The notes: generated by a model from the letters alone, not told the origin. 17,184 nt of DNA from Gryganskiella cystojenkinii (GCA_015852425.1 JAAAIG010000814.1:1-17184), one strand, 5' to 3'. Positions 1-9,135 are shown, counted from the stretch's first letter. Program-made: numbers and translations.

Positions 1-34
1 TGTCCACGACCAGTATTCATACCAAAATGGGACA

Positions 35-40
35 TTTATT
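35..40 (-). terminator. Candidate poly(A) signal of the F-box gene
   Basis: The plus strand reads TTTATT here, which is AATAAA on the minus strand. It lies about 105 nt past the stop codon of the F-box/LRR gene, a normal distance for a fungal 3' UTR. This is assigned only by motif and position. Confidence 0.4.
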
Positions 41-144
41 GGTCGATTTTTTTCAAGTACTATTCACTGCTGTGTTTGTAACCTGGAAATAAGAGAGAGA
101 GATCCTTGTTGGCACACCGTGGACATAACTCCCTGCTTCTGCGT

Positions 145-1830
145 CTATGGAGAATAGACGAAGAAAGAGAGCTTGGGCCACATGTGTGTCATCCACACCA
201 GCTCAGGAGCCTCCTTCAATTGTTCATGATCATACTCTCCTGAGCGCCACGATTTCAACGAGAACTCATCCTTTGTAGAACTTGAAGAGACATAACCTTC
301 TGTAGGGTCAAAACGGAGTTGGATCTCCTCCTCGCTACCATCCTCAGTGTCTATGAGAATTTTCTGAGTGATGCCCAGGATGGTGAGCGTGTTCAGTTCC
401 TTCAGAGCGCCGAGTTCTCTCAGGATCCTGTCGTTTCGATCACACTGACTCGACAGAACCAAACAAAAGATGACAAAATTACGAAGACCAGTGCAGACCC
501 ATCGACGTTCTTGTCTTGCTGGCGGAATGTTTTCAAGTTGCTGATCACTGAGGGTAGTTTCATCCTCTTTCGTTCCTTTTGAAGACGCATCTCCGAAGTC
601 ATGACCTACGGCAACAGCAACGGTATCGACACTTTCCGCCTCGTCAAGCAGGTATGCAGCGTCGGCCTCCAAGTGTCCAAGGGCCAGGGTCTCAAGATTT
701 GGGCATGAGCACAAGATCCTGTCAAACATCCAGGCCTCGATCAGACACTGAGGTGACAGCGACAGACGCGTCAAGGACCCAAAAAATTGTCCAAGTGCTG
801 TAAAAGCCTCGGGACCGATTGTCCCACTCCCCAGATCAAGTTGTTGCAGTTCTGTCAAGCACTTGAAGACCTGAGAAAGTTCCGAATCGTTGAGATCAAT
901 TCGATAGAGTCCCAAATCACGCAATTCAGGGTTCTGTCGAATCTTCAAAAGGTCTGGCATGACATCTTTACCAGTTAAGGACAGCTCTGATCTCTCGGGT
1001 TCCAGACTCAGGCTTTTCAGTCTGGGGCACTGGGCGGCCCAATTCATCAACCACGAAAAACTCACGAAGATATTTTTCTTGAGCTGGAGAGTGGTCATGC
1101 TGGGCAAAAGTGGTGGTGAGGGAGGAGCCTCCATTCTCGGATTAAAAAAGGTTTCCTCGTTCCCCTTTCCTTCATTGATCACGAGTACCACGTCCGTCTC
1201 AATGAAGATAACGTTCTCGACTGACAAGGACGACAGTCTTGAAGAGCTTGAAACCAATTCAACTAGTTCAGAAGGTGAGAGCACGGAGCCGGTCAGGATG
1301 ACGGAATCGAGTCCAGGACAATAGTGTCGAGCTTGACGCAATGCCATCGAAGCGATGAAAGGTCGACGATCAAAGCCCTGTAGTTCAAGGTAGCGCAAAC
1401 TATGGTTGTCGGTAATGAGACGTCGGATCGAATTATAGTTGACCGCGTTGCTCTTGCCACAGCTACTGTAGGGATTGTCAAGGTGCTCCTCAATGTTCTC
1501 ATTGGCCTCGTACGTGGAGATGAGGGTCAAGCTCTTGAGGTTGTGCGCCGTAAAACTCAACTCTGTCAGGTAGGTACAGGGAATGGAGACGGAAAGCTTT
1601 TGGATATGATTGGCGTGGCGACCGATCGTGGAACAAGTTGGGAAAGTTGGGTTGTCAGTGGGGATCATCATGGAGTGGTCGACGTAGTTCAGGTCGGCAA
1701 GGTCGAGGTCTCGGTAGATGAGTGGGAGAAATGTCGAGTACCAAGCCTTGGAGACTCGAGCGCAAGAGACCCAGTCTCGTCGATTGAGGCGCTCAACAGC
1801 GACCTTATTCCTGATCTCCGGCAAGTTCAT
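145..1830 (-). CDS. F-box and leucine-rich-repeat protein
   Basis: This is a single-exon gene of 561 residues. Residues 2-44 form an F-box-like segment (PEI, then RRDWVSCARVSKAW) that in this family binds Skp1 in an SCF ubiquitin ligase. Residues about 65-390 contain irregular leucine-rich repeats (for example LTELQQLDLGSGTIG and CPNLETLALGHL) that would form the substrate-binding solenoid. An acidic, Ser/Thr-rich linker at about 395-443 precedes a conserved-looking C-terminal part beginning WVCTGLR and ending near APELVWMTHMWPKL. The frame stays open further upstream to 2019, but a TATA-like box at 1953-1960 lies inside that extension. The ATG at 1830 also begins exactly at the F-box, so I chose it. 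Compared with the usual F-box spacing there is about one extra residue before the RRD motif (VAVERLN). The substrate is unknown. Such genes are often numerous in Mortierella-type fungi (family knowledge). Confidence 0.85.
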   Translation of the reverse strand: MNLPEIRNKVAVERLNRRDWVSCARVSKAWYSTFLPLIYRDLDLADLNYVDHSMMIPTDNPTFPTCSTIGRHANHIQKLSVSIPCTYLTELSFTAHNLKSLTLISTYEANENIEEHLDNPYSSCGKSNAVNYNSIRRLITDNHSLRYLELQGFDRRPFIASMALRQARHYCPGLDSVILTGSVLSPSELVELVSSSSRLSSLSVENVIFIETDVVLVINEGKGNEETFFNPRMEAPPSPPLLPSMTTLQLKKNIFVSFSWLMNWAAQCPRLKSLSLEPERSELSLTGKDVMPDLLKIRQNPELRDLGLYRIDLNDSELSQVFKCLTELQQLDLGSGTIGPEAFTALGQFFGSLTRLSLSPQCLIEAWMFDRILCSCPNLETLALGHLEADAAYLLDEAESVDTVAVAVGHDFGDASSKGTKEDETTLSDQQLENIPPARQERRWVCTGLRNFVIFCLVLSSQCDRNDRILRELGALKELNTLTILGITQKILIDTEDGSEEEIQLRFDPTEGYVSSSSTKDEFSLKSWRSGEYDHEQLKEAPELVWMTHMWPKLSFFVYSP

Positions 1831-1952
1831 AGAGGATTCAATTTCTGTATGGAGTGTGTGTGAGAAGGATGAAGTGGTTTGGAAGAGGTGAGATGCAATG
1901 AGGAAAGGAAAGAAGTAGACACAAAAAGGAGGGAGAAGCACCACACCTGTTT

Positions 1953-1960
1953 TTTTATAT
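1953..1960 (-). promoter_or_regulatory. TATA-like box upstream of the F-box gene
   Basis: On the minus strand this reads ATATAAAA, 123 nt upstream of the chosen ATG at 1830. The interval between them is rich in C and T on the coding strand (CTTCTCCCTCC and similar), as in many fungal leaders. This supports transcription starting inside the longer open frame and therefore the shorter protein. Confidence 0.45.
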
Positions 1961-2019
1961 GTGGGAATGGAATTTTCTTTGATCAATCTTTGGACTCTTT
2001 GTGAGTTAAATTTCCACAA

Positions 2020-2500
2020 AGAAAAGCTGCAGTTGCGCGGAAAAGAACGTTCTGGGAGATATTTAGGGACATTGCTATGTGGTATCGCGATGAATGTGAT
2101 TGGTCCACAATAGCTGCCCTTACTTTAGTCTCTCAGCAGATAGAGGAGAAAGAGAAGGTTAAAAGAAACGCGATAAAGACCAAGTGGCGATGAAACTTCC
2201 TTAAAGAGGAGTATGGAAATTGGTAAACGAAGAAACAAGACACGAGAGCGTGACGCCGTGAAATGAGAGCAGAGAGATGTCTTTATGATAAAAGTTTGAG
2301 AAAAAAGTTATTATCTACATGGGCGACTTATGCCCTCAATCGAGAAGAAAAAGTGGTGTATAACAGCAGAGAAATGCGGCCCATTCAATGCGCCTTATTG
2401 AACCCACAAGTGTCCAACCCAGCTCTTTGTCACCAAATATCGATACTGTAGATGAAATAAAAGCTATTTGAAGAAAACCACGGGTATTCACTACTCTTTT
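2020..2500. other. Intergenic region between the F-box and P450 genes
   Basis: This holds the F-box upstream DNA and the P450 3' flank. Visible elements are a CCAAT motif on the minus strand at 2099-2103 and a perfect palindrome AGAACGTTCT at 2044-2053. An AATAAA on the plus strand at about 2456 has no plus-strand gene to serve. No clear AATAAA is seen for the P450 on its own strand; the nearest variant is AATAAG at 2394-2399. A 62-codon plus-strand frame at 2263-2451 has no recognisable features and is not called. Confidence 0.5.
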
Positions 2501-4306
2501 TTACAATGCACGGGCAGTCGCCGCCGTTGTCCTCGACTCGTTCGCGTCATGAGCGTCATGGTTGTATCTCTTGATCAACAGCCGCATGCCGGGGTAAGGT
2601 CGATATGTGATCATGGCCTTGCCCACGAATTTAAACCCAGGTGCAGGATGATACTCCAGGTTGATCAGCAAATGATATAGCAACACTTTGAACTCCAACA
2701 ACGCAAACTTGGTCCCGGGGCAGTTTCGAGGTCCTGTTATAAACGGTTGATACGCCCAGGTCATCTCTGGTGTCACGAATTTCGTCCGACTCGCCAGTTC
2801 TGGATCCTCCTTGGCGACGGTCTCGGGATCCATCCACCGTTCTGGTTTAAATTCGTCTGCGTCCTCACCCCAAACAGATTTCATTCGATGTATCGCAATC
2901 AGGGGCATGATTACCGTCGTTCCCTCAGGGATGAAATAACCGAGGATCTCATCATCCCTAGCTGCGACACGAGAGGTTGCTGGAACGGGTGGGTGACAGC
3001 GTAGGATCTCCTTGACACAGGCGTTCAGGTACGGCAGCGCATGGATCCCATCGTATGTCAACGGTTTCGAATCCTTGTGACCTGGGCTACCGAACGCCTG
3101 GAAAAGTTCATTCCGCAATCGCCGTTGAGCCTTTTGATCGATTGAAAGTGCATGCAGGATCCACGTCGTACTTAAGGCTGTCGTTTCATGCCCTGCCGCC
3201 AAAAAAGTCAAGATTTGATCCTGAAGTTCCCGTGTCGACATCTTTTCGGATTCTGGGAGATCGGAATGTTCGTTCGCGCGGACCATGACGCTCATCAAAT
3301 CAAGGCCGACATCATCTTCCGCCTTGACAGACCGAGCATGGGCGATTTTTTCGTCAATCATCCGCTTGGTGGCGCGATTCATCAGTGAGACTGCATGTTT
3401 GTGGTGTTGGTTGGGTCTAATCGGGATTTTGCCAAACATCGGACTTATGGTTCGTAAGATCTGAAGGATCGGCGAGGTATGGTCAAACAGCTCCTTGTAC
3501 GCCATCCCCATTACGTTCGTTGGATTCGTCAGCGATTGGAAGTCGTATCCAAAGCCTATACTTGGGAGTTCAAAAAAAAAGTTGCATGGTAATGTTAGAA
3601 GAAGAGGTTGGAAGAGGAGCAGAGCAGCCAAAAACGAGACGTGGGGATCTTTACCTGCCAGGCCAATCATATCAAGTGTGACATGACTAAGGTCCGTCAT
3701 GATATTAAACTCGACCTCTCCGGTCTCTGAATCGTTGACGAGTTTCTGCCAGATCCCACTCAAGATCTGACTGGGTCCATCCATCAACGGCAGCATTTCC
3801 TTGATGTGTTTGTGACCAAAAGGCGGGACGACCATCTTGCGCTGTCGCTTGTGAACATCACCTTCGGCTAGGAAAACATTCTGGGTCCCGATCACAGCCG
3901 CCATCATCCTGACAAATCTTGGTGGGCGTTTGTAACCGTATGCGTTCTGATTAAAGACATGATGGATCGCGCTAGGGTCCGCAAGAAGGATAGAGAGTCG
4001 ACCAAATAGATCATGGTACCGGACAATGCCGCCGTATTCTTGGATCCAACGTCCTTGCGCCACGCCTGGTTTGTCCTTGAGAATGTCGATAAAATTGCCG
4101 AGAAACGGCAGTCGATAGGGGTTGAACTTGGACTTGTTGGGTGGACCAGGGATGCGACGTAAGGGCGAGAGGAAAGTTGGGTAAAAGTAGGTGTTGTAAA
4201 AAACGTAGGAGCTTAAGAGAGCAACCACAGTTCCCAAGGTTGTGAAGACGTCGACTTTAGCCACGGTGCCGAGAAGGGTCGAAGTTGCGGTCATGGTTAT
4301 GGTCAT
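2501..4306 (-). CDS. Cytochrome P450 monooxygenase, membrane-anchored
   Basis: The exons are complement(3655..4306) and complement(2501..3555), giving 568 residues. The hydrophobic N-terminus (about residues 15-45) is an ER anchor, followed by a proline-rich hinge (RRIPGPP). All P450 landmarks are present. The oxygen-binding I-helix is AGHETT at about 338-343. The K-helix ExxR is EILR at 400-403. The PERF-type segment is FKPERW. The heme loop FITGPRNCPG has its axial cysteine at about 496. The enzyme would hydroxylate or epoxidise an organic substrate using electrons from NADPH-P450 reductase; the substrate cannot be told. Overall it resembles the CYP4/CYP3-like microsomal clans. Splicing of the 99-bp intron (GTAAAG...TATAG) joins MIGLAG to FGYDFQSL, which restores the expected family motif. 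The intron is a multiple of three and has no in-frame stop. The ATG at 4306 has a purine at -3; a second ATG lies four codons later. Confidence 0.95.
   Translation of the reverse strand: MTITMTATSTLLGTVAKVDVFTTLGTVVALLSSYVFYNTYFYPTFLSPLRRIPGPPNKSKFNPYRLPFLGNFIDILKDKPGVAQGRWIQEYGGIVRYHDLFGRLSILLADPSAIHHVFNQNAYGYKRPPRFVRMMAAVIGTQNVFLAEGDVHKRQRKMVVPPFGHKHIKEMLPLMDGPSQILSGIWQKLVNDSETGEVEFNIMTDLSHVTLDMIGLAGKDPHVSFLAALLLFQPLLLTLPCNFFFELPSIGFGYDFQSLTNPTNVMGMAYKELFDHTSPILQILRTISPMFGKIPIRPNQHHKHAVSLMNRATKRMIDEKIAHARSVKAEDDVGLDLMSVMVRANEHSDLPESEKMSTRELQDQILTFLAAGHETTALSTTWILHALSIDQKAQRRLRNELFQAFGSPGHKDSKPLTYDGIHALPYLNACVKEILRCHPPVPATSRVAARDDEILGYFIPEGTTVIMPLIAIHRMKSVWGEDADEFKPERWMDPETVAKEDPELASRTKFVTPEMTWAYQPFITGPRNCPGTKFALLEFKVLLYHLLINLEYHPAPGFKFVGKAMITYRPYPGMRLLIKRYNHDAHDANESRTTAATARAL
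3556..3654 (-). other. 99-bp stopless intron in the P450 gene
   Basis: The donor is G|GTAAAG and the acceptor is TATAG|GC, both read on the minus strand. If retained, it would add 33 mostly hydrophobic residues between MIGLAG and FGYDF without shifting the frame. Removal gives the motif expected from P450 homologues, so it is called an intron. Confidence 0.85.
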
Positions 4307-5076
4307 GGCCACTAATTGAATGAACGAATGGAATGGAGAAGCGGGTTGAGGTGAAATGAGAGAAAGAAAGAAAAGAGATTACGGAGGGAGACAAGGGGTT
4401 TATTTTGTTCGGGAAGACATGGGGGATAGAGCTCGGTCCCGTGTATTTGTGGGACCATGTCCTCCACCTTCCTCGCATCGTTGTTCCTTGCAGCCGCCAG
4501 GTGCCAAATGTGCCTTTTTGTGTTCCCAGCTTCGTGCTTTTTGAGAGAGAGCCTCTTCTGCGTGAGAGCAAAAAAATATAATTTGCCCGATGGATTTTCT
4601 TTCCTCTGTTTTGTTTTCGTTGGACCTCTTTGGCCTAGCGCGGTATCCTGGGAAAGAGGAAAGTCCGAGAGCCTTACTGACGTGCCTTCGGAGGACAGAT
4701 GGCGAGGCCACATAAGAGAAACCTCACCACGACAGGAAAGGCATTGTGTTTGCACTGTCGTTTAGGAGGGCATGATGACGAGAACGTTGAATAGGAACGC
4801 TCAGGTCGCTATGACCATGAAAAATTTGAAAAGAATGAGCAAAAGGAATCATCATTCAAATGAGAAGGGATAGAACACCTGCAGATCCACACTGTATTGG
4901 AATAAATCCCGCACGTGATCGTTAGAAAAGGTTGAGTAAACAATTGATCTCGAAAACATTTATTCGGGTATTTTTATCAGGCTCTCAGATCAACCGCCAG
5001 GCAGAGCGCGGGCAGGGCAGACGAGACAACGATTTTTTTTCTTTCTTCACTCCTTTCGATTGTCCCTTTTCCTCTT

Positions 5077-5106
5077 CGTTTCTCTCCGTTTCTCTTCGTT
5101 TCTCTT
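5077..5106 (+). repeat. Three tandem copies of a 10-bp pyrimidine unit
   Basis: CGTTTCTCTC, CGTTTCTCTT and CGTTTCTCTT follow one another head to tail within the C/T-rich tract upstream of the hydrolase gene. They probably belong to the core promoter or leader and are not a mobile element. Confidence 0.7.
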
Positions 5107-5145
5107 CTACTCCCTCTCACCCTTGCACTCTGTCCTATTCTCATC

Positions 5146-5188
5146 GACACACACGATCACCAACACACAAACACACACAAACACACAC
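5146..5188 (+). repeat. CA-rich simple repeat in the hydrolase leader
   Basis: This is an interrupted (CA)n stretch with CACACA and CAAACACACA blocks that ends 11 nt before the ATG at 5200. It gives the hydrolase transcript an unstructured, G-poor 5' leader. Confidence 0.7.
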
Positions 5189-5199
5189 CTCCCTGCTCA

Positions 5200-8100
5200 A
5201 TGTCAACAACATACTCGCGCAGGCAGCGCATGTGGCTCGCCTTCTTGGCCTCATTCTTCCTGCCGGTCTGGATCGCCCTCACAGGTAACAACCTTCACCT
5301 GATTAACACAGCTCCTTCGACTTTTTTCTTCAATCACTGCCTTCAATGTGATCAATCAGAACCTCAACTGATCTCTTTTTTTTTTAATCACATTTCCACA
5401 GCTGTTGTCTACGTGGTCGCTTGGCTCATCTATCTCCGCTATGGCAAGTACCCTCGCTTTTTTATTTATTTTCTTTGTCAAGCTTTCTTTCTTCTCCCTC
5501 CACACAACCGAGATCCAGACCCTTTTGTTCGGAGTCTGGGATCTCTCTCTCTCCTTCTCTACACGCTGGCTCACTCTTCGCCAAAGTCAATCAATCCCAT
5601 CTCCGACCCAAACGTAAAAAAGGGCCGCTTCGAGTTGTGTTCCCCGAGTGAGAAGAAGCAGACAAGGTTCATTTAAAAAAAACGCCTTCTCTACCCTACC
5701 CCATTGCTGCTTGGCTCACACATACACTTCATTTGGCAAAGCCCAACAAACGTGCTCAAAACTGAGCTTTTCTCGGTCCCCTTCTCTCATGTCACTCTCC
5801 ACAAAGACAATATGTTCTCACAAGCACAAACCTCATATGCTCACAAAAAACTTCAAAAAAATACTTCTCTCTCCCCCACTTTTCCGGCCCACTGACACCA
5901 CGAGACAGACACGGCTTCTTGCCCCAAAAGAGAGATCCCCAAAAAGCGCAACAGCAGCTAAAGAGCGGTAATGGGAAAATGTAGTTGACTGTCATGATGA
6001 TAAGAGGGGTCGACGAGACAAAGAGGAGAGGGACGACCGGCATCTGCCCTCGTGAAAATCTCTGTAGGCATGTAGGCAGAGTAAGGGACAGATTGCATAA
6101 CAACAGCCATTGCTCTGGTGTAATGTTATCGTTGTTCGCTTTGTGAGAACCATTCAATAATTTCACTTTTCTTGCGAGAGCTAGTTCTTGTCTTGGCAAT
6201 ACAATGGTACTCGGATGGGATACCTGTTTCGGACTGATAGATAATGATGAAGGAGCGGCCGGTGTTGCTCATATACTCGCCTTCAAATTCTCTTGTTGCC
6301 ATCGCTATCCCCTTAAAGCCAACGAGGGGACGGGAGAGATAAGCAGACCATGAAGAAAAAAGGTGTCTACTGTTTTTTGTTTGATTATGCGCTCGGTCCA
6401 CAGACGAAAAGCACAAACATTGGTTGGAATCGGGTTTCGTTTTGATTCTTATCTCAGGCCTACTCTTCTATAAGCCAACGCTTACATGCCGAACAACTTC
6501 AAAGACTAACATCCTCGCTTGTATATTGATCTCGGCTTTGGTTCACTCTTGCAGCTCAGACAGGTAAGGAACAAACAGAATATCGAGGAAGAAAAGAGGT
6601 CGCCTCAAACAGGAACGGGCCACGTTGATCGACAAACTGCTGACTGTGACCCCTTGGACTCGCATTGGATTGGTCCGTTGTTGTTTGACCTGCACGCACC
6701 ACGTCGCCGTCATATGCTTTTTTGTGTCATTCCCCTCCCTCTTCGGTCGACCTTCCTTTGCCTTGCTCTCTTGCAGCTTGCACGCCCCAACTCATTCCCA
6801 CCGACTTGCACGCGCATTTCCACACTCGACCCCAACCATTCCTTCATTCCCGCCCTCATGGATCAAATGGACACAAAGTGACCCTGGACTAATCAATTAA
6901 GCGCTTTTTGTTACAATATAGACGCTCCTCAGTCATACCCTTTTTTGCCCTACCACCCTATCCGTGTCTACAAGGTCGTCAGCACCTATGCAGAGTTGCA
7001 GTTCAACAAGCTCATGCGCCTCGTGCCCCTCTTTGGTCACTTCGCTCGTTTCCAGCTCACCAATGGCAAAAAGACAGATATGATCAAGTACGTCTCTCTT
7101 TCTTTTATTTGTTTAACAAGGCGTCCGTTGACAACACCACCAACGCTTAGTTGTTTTTGTTGTTGGGGCTCCCTCGAACCTTGGAATTGTGGCACATGTC
7201 GCTGTCTCTCCCTCGCTTGTCTCTACTTTCGTCAGTTTTATATTGGGTTTTCATATTCCAGATCACCCCACATCTTTTTTACTTTGTCTTCCTGAAACCT
7301 GTCTGCCTCGCCAGGTAATTATTAGTTCGTGATTTTAACATAGAGTTGACCATTTTTTTCTCTCTTACTGGTTACGTCAATCATTGTAGGAACGTTGCTT
7401 ATGGACGAGGAGGCAACCTTTTGGATATTTACATTGGTAGTAGCCCCTCGAATCCGACTTCAACTACAGAACACACGACCGATGATGATGCAGAGTCGGA
7501 TCATACCGTCGAATCAAACGGAAGTCCAGTGATCATCTACGTCTATGGAGGCGCCTGGGATTCAGGTCACAAGAGCATGATGATGCCCATGGCCCAGAAC
7601 TTGGCTAATCAAGGTTACATTGTTGTCGTTCCTGATTACACTCGGTACCCTAAGGCCAAGATCGAGGACATGGTCCGGGATGTTCAGGATGCGATCATCT
7701 GGACGACTCAGAATGCGACTCGATATGGCGGTGACCCAACCAACGTCTTTTTGATGGGTGCAGGATCGGGAGCACATGTGGCTTCACTAACGCTCATGCA
7801 TGATGCGGTCGAACAACTCGGAGGTATCCCAGCACCAGCAGTCGAAGGCGACACCAGCCCGATCGTGACCCTTCCTTCCTGGCCAGACCAGCCGGACAAC
7901 AGTCACGGACCCAAGACTGGTGTGCAGATCAAGGAGCGTGTACGAGGTCTGATCTTATTCTCGGGTGTCTTTGACATTACGTTCTACTATGCGTACCTTC
8001 ACAAGCGTGGCATCGAAGAAGTCTCGGCAATGCCGCGGGTTATGCACCGGTCCGCCAACAACTACCTTGCCTGCTCACCGTCCTGGATCTTGGCTTCTGC

Positions 8101-8497
8101 GACGATAACAACTTTGGAACATCCTGAACTCTTGGGACAGGTGCTGCCGAAATCGATCTTGATCATTCATGGAGAACAGGACCGTTTGATCCCAGCACAT
8201 TCGTCCCAAACCCTGTTTGACCTGCTGTGCTCGGCCGACATCCCCAACATCAAGTTTAAGTTGTACAAGGGACAGAGTCATCTGGACCCAGCTATTGATT
8301 TGATCTTGCCCTCGAATCCCATCACGGCCGCGTTGTTGAGTGATATTGCGGATGTGGTGGTTCGACCAATGCCTGGTACTGGAGCGAGCACGCCGAGTGG
8401 AGTCTTGGAGGAAGGCGACTCTTTGAAGCACCAGCAAGATCAGTACGCCAAGGATTTCACGGCTGGTCTCTTGAGGGATGCGGCTTTGACTTTGTAA
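5200..8497 (+). CDS. ICME-like alpha/beta hydrolase with N-terminal membrane anchor
   Basis: The exons are 5200..5284, 5402..5443, 6922..7087 and 7390..8497, giving 466 residues; a 9-nt microexon at 6555-6563 would make 469. Residues about 11-41 are hydrophobic (one or two membrane helices), so an ER location is likely. The soluble domain follows the isoprenylcysteine methylesterase (ICME) pattern. It has the oxyanion-hole segment YGGAW at 150-154, the DYTRYP segment, and YGGDP before the nucleophile elbow. The acid is Asp362 in HGEQD and the base is His395 in GQSH. The elbow reads MGAGSGAH, however, so the nucleophile position is Gly223, with a serine one residue later. ICME enzymes hydrolyse the methyl ester on prenylated cysteine; here catalysis is doubtful. 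The first intron (5285-5401) and third (7088-7389) are GT-AG. The second needs a GC donor (G|GCAAGT) to keep phase. The gene sits 638 bp upstream of RCE1 on the same strand. A lipase/esterase-like role on another substrate is the main alternative. Confidence 0.85.
6555..6563 (+). other. Candidate 9-nt microexon
   Basis: The nine bases CTCAGACAG are preceded by a pyrimidine-rich acceptor (CACTCTTGCAG) and followed by a near-ideal donor (CAG|GTAAGG). Because the length is a multiple of three, inclusion preserves the frame and gives RYAQTDAPQ in place of RYDAPQ. It would split the 1478-bp region into introns of 1111 and 358 bp. This is inferred from splice signals only. Confidence 0.4.
6594..6611 (+). 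repeat. 18-bp direct repeat, copy 1
   Basis: AAGAGGTCGCCTCAAACA occurs here, inside the hydrolase intron, and again at 16830-16847 on the same strand. The flanks do not match. Confidence 0.6.
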
Positions 8498-8691
8498 GGG
8501 TCTGTCGTGGATCTCTGTCTCTCCTCTCTCACTCACACGCACACCCTTTCTCCTTTTCACCGTTTGTACATATTCTCCTACACTTTTCTCATTTAGTTTG
8601 ATCACACCACACATTCATTCACATTGTTTTTCATTTGTCCATCACCATCCTCACATTTCATTTTCATGAACCTAAGACCTCTGAATCCTCT

Positions 8692-8718
8692 CCCCTCTCT
8701 CCCCTCTCTCCCCTCTCC
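8692..8718 (+). repeat. Three tandem copies of a 9-bp unit
   Basis: CCCCTCTCT is repeated three times, with the last copy ending in CC, in the 3' UTR or downstream region of the hydrolase gene. This looks like a slippage-type minisatellite. Confidence 0.75.
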
Positions 8719-8946
8719 TTCCTCTTTCTCCCTCCAAACGTCCTTCCGTTCTCGTTCTTTACTGAGAGCAATTATGTTCCTGTGAACACAAGTTGTAGCT
8801 ATTCTGACATGTGCGCCTTTTTTGTCGGATCATACCCTTTTTCTCTTTATCCCTTCTTTTCGTTGTGTTGGTGGTTGTGGTTGAACATGTTTCGTGTTTG
8901 TTTTGACTTTGTCCGCTTCCACAAGTTATGCAACCAACAGAAAAAA

Positions 8947-8952
8947 AATAAA
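8947..8952 (+). terminator. Candidate poly(A) signal of the hydrolase gene
   Basis: This AATAAA sits about 450 nt after the stop codon at 8497. It is the clearest poly(A) signal before RCE1. The implied 3' UTR is long but plausible, because the sequence between is T- and C-rich and without a gene. Confidence 0.4.
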
Positions 8953-9135
8953 GCTTTGAGAAACTCCCCAAAAAACTAAAAAAACAAATCTCTAGTAGTC
9001 AATCATATCTTTTTCGTTCCTGAACGTCCATTTTTTTTTTTTTTTTTACATATTCGTATTTTTGCGCCCTTCCCTTCTCCACTCGACCTCATAAACACTG
9101 CCTTCAACGGTGAAGTTCAACAATCATAGTCAGCC
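8953..9135 (+). promoter_or_regulatory. RCE1 upstream region with a T17 tract
   Basis: Between the hydrolase poly(A) signal and the RCE1 ATG lie a run of 17 T at 9031-9047 and a C/T-rich stretch (CGCCCTTCCCTTCTCC). This is a typical nucleosome-depleting tract plus leader. No distinct TATA box is seen. The RCE1 promoter probably overlaps the hydrolase 3' UTR. Confidence 0.4.

Larger units (their letters stand above)
4307..5199. promoter_or_regulatory. Divergent promoter region, P450 and ICME-like hydrolase
   Basis: These 893 bp separate two divergently transcribed starts. On the P450 side the coding strand has a long C/T-rich tract immediately upstream of the ATG (the plus strand shows runs such as GAGAGAAAGAAAGAAAAG around 4358-4375). 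On the hydrolase side there is a C/T-rich tract at about 5031-5125, followed by a CA-rich leader at 5146-5188. Several open frames cross this region on both strands, but they overlap one another, mostly lack convincing starts and show no domain. I treat the region as regulatory and untranslated sequence. Confidence 0.5.
5444..6921 (+). other. Unusually long intron region of the hydrolase gene
   Basis: These 1478 bp lie between exon 2 (ending CGC TAT G) and the next certain exon (starting AC GCT CCT CAG). The other introns in this window are 99 to 302 bp. The donor is GCAAGT and the acceptor is CAATATAG; direct joining gives the plausible RYDAPQSYPF. Inside are C/T-rich and A-rich stretches, a candidate 9-nt microexon, a 58-codon minus-strand ATG frame at 6126-6302 and promoter-like C-rich DNA at 6720-6860. 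No domain-bearing gene is visible inside. Confidence 0.6.

Noticed and set aside
959..1863. Plus-strand open frames of 121 and 153 codons
   Set aside because: They are antisense to the F-box/LRR coding region, which has repeat structure and a family signature; they have none.
1831..2019. N-terminal extension of the F-box protein by 63 residues
   Set aside because: A TATA-like box and C/T-rich leader lie inside it, and the conserved F-box begins exactly at the internal ATG at 1830.
4307..4312. P450 start at a GTG two codons upstream
   Set aside because: Nuclear fungal genes start with ATG; the first in-frame ATG is at 4306 and has a good context.
4312..4765. Overlapping open frames on both strands in the divergent promoter
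   Set aside because: They overlap one another in several frames, lack domains, and lie where leaders and promoters of two well-supported genes must be.
6777..6877. Extra exon after the strong acceptor CTCTTGCAG at 6776
   Set aside because: The only nearby donor would leave the wrong phase for the next certain exon, so it cannot be joined without a frameshift.
8075..8614. 179-codon minus-strand open frame
   Set aside because: It is antisense to the conserved last exon of the ICME-like gene and shows no domain of its own; it is a shadow of that exon.
8635..8979. 114-codon plus-strand frame after the hydrolase gene
   Set aside because: It has no ATG near its beginning, reads through a CCCCTCTCT minisatellite and ends just past an AATAAA; it fits a 3' UTR.
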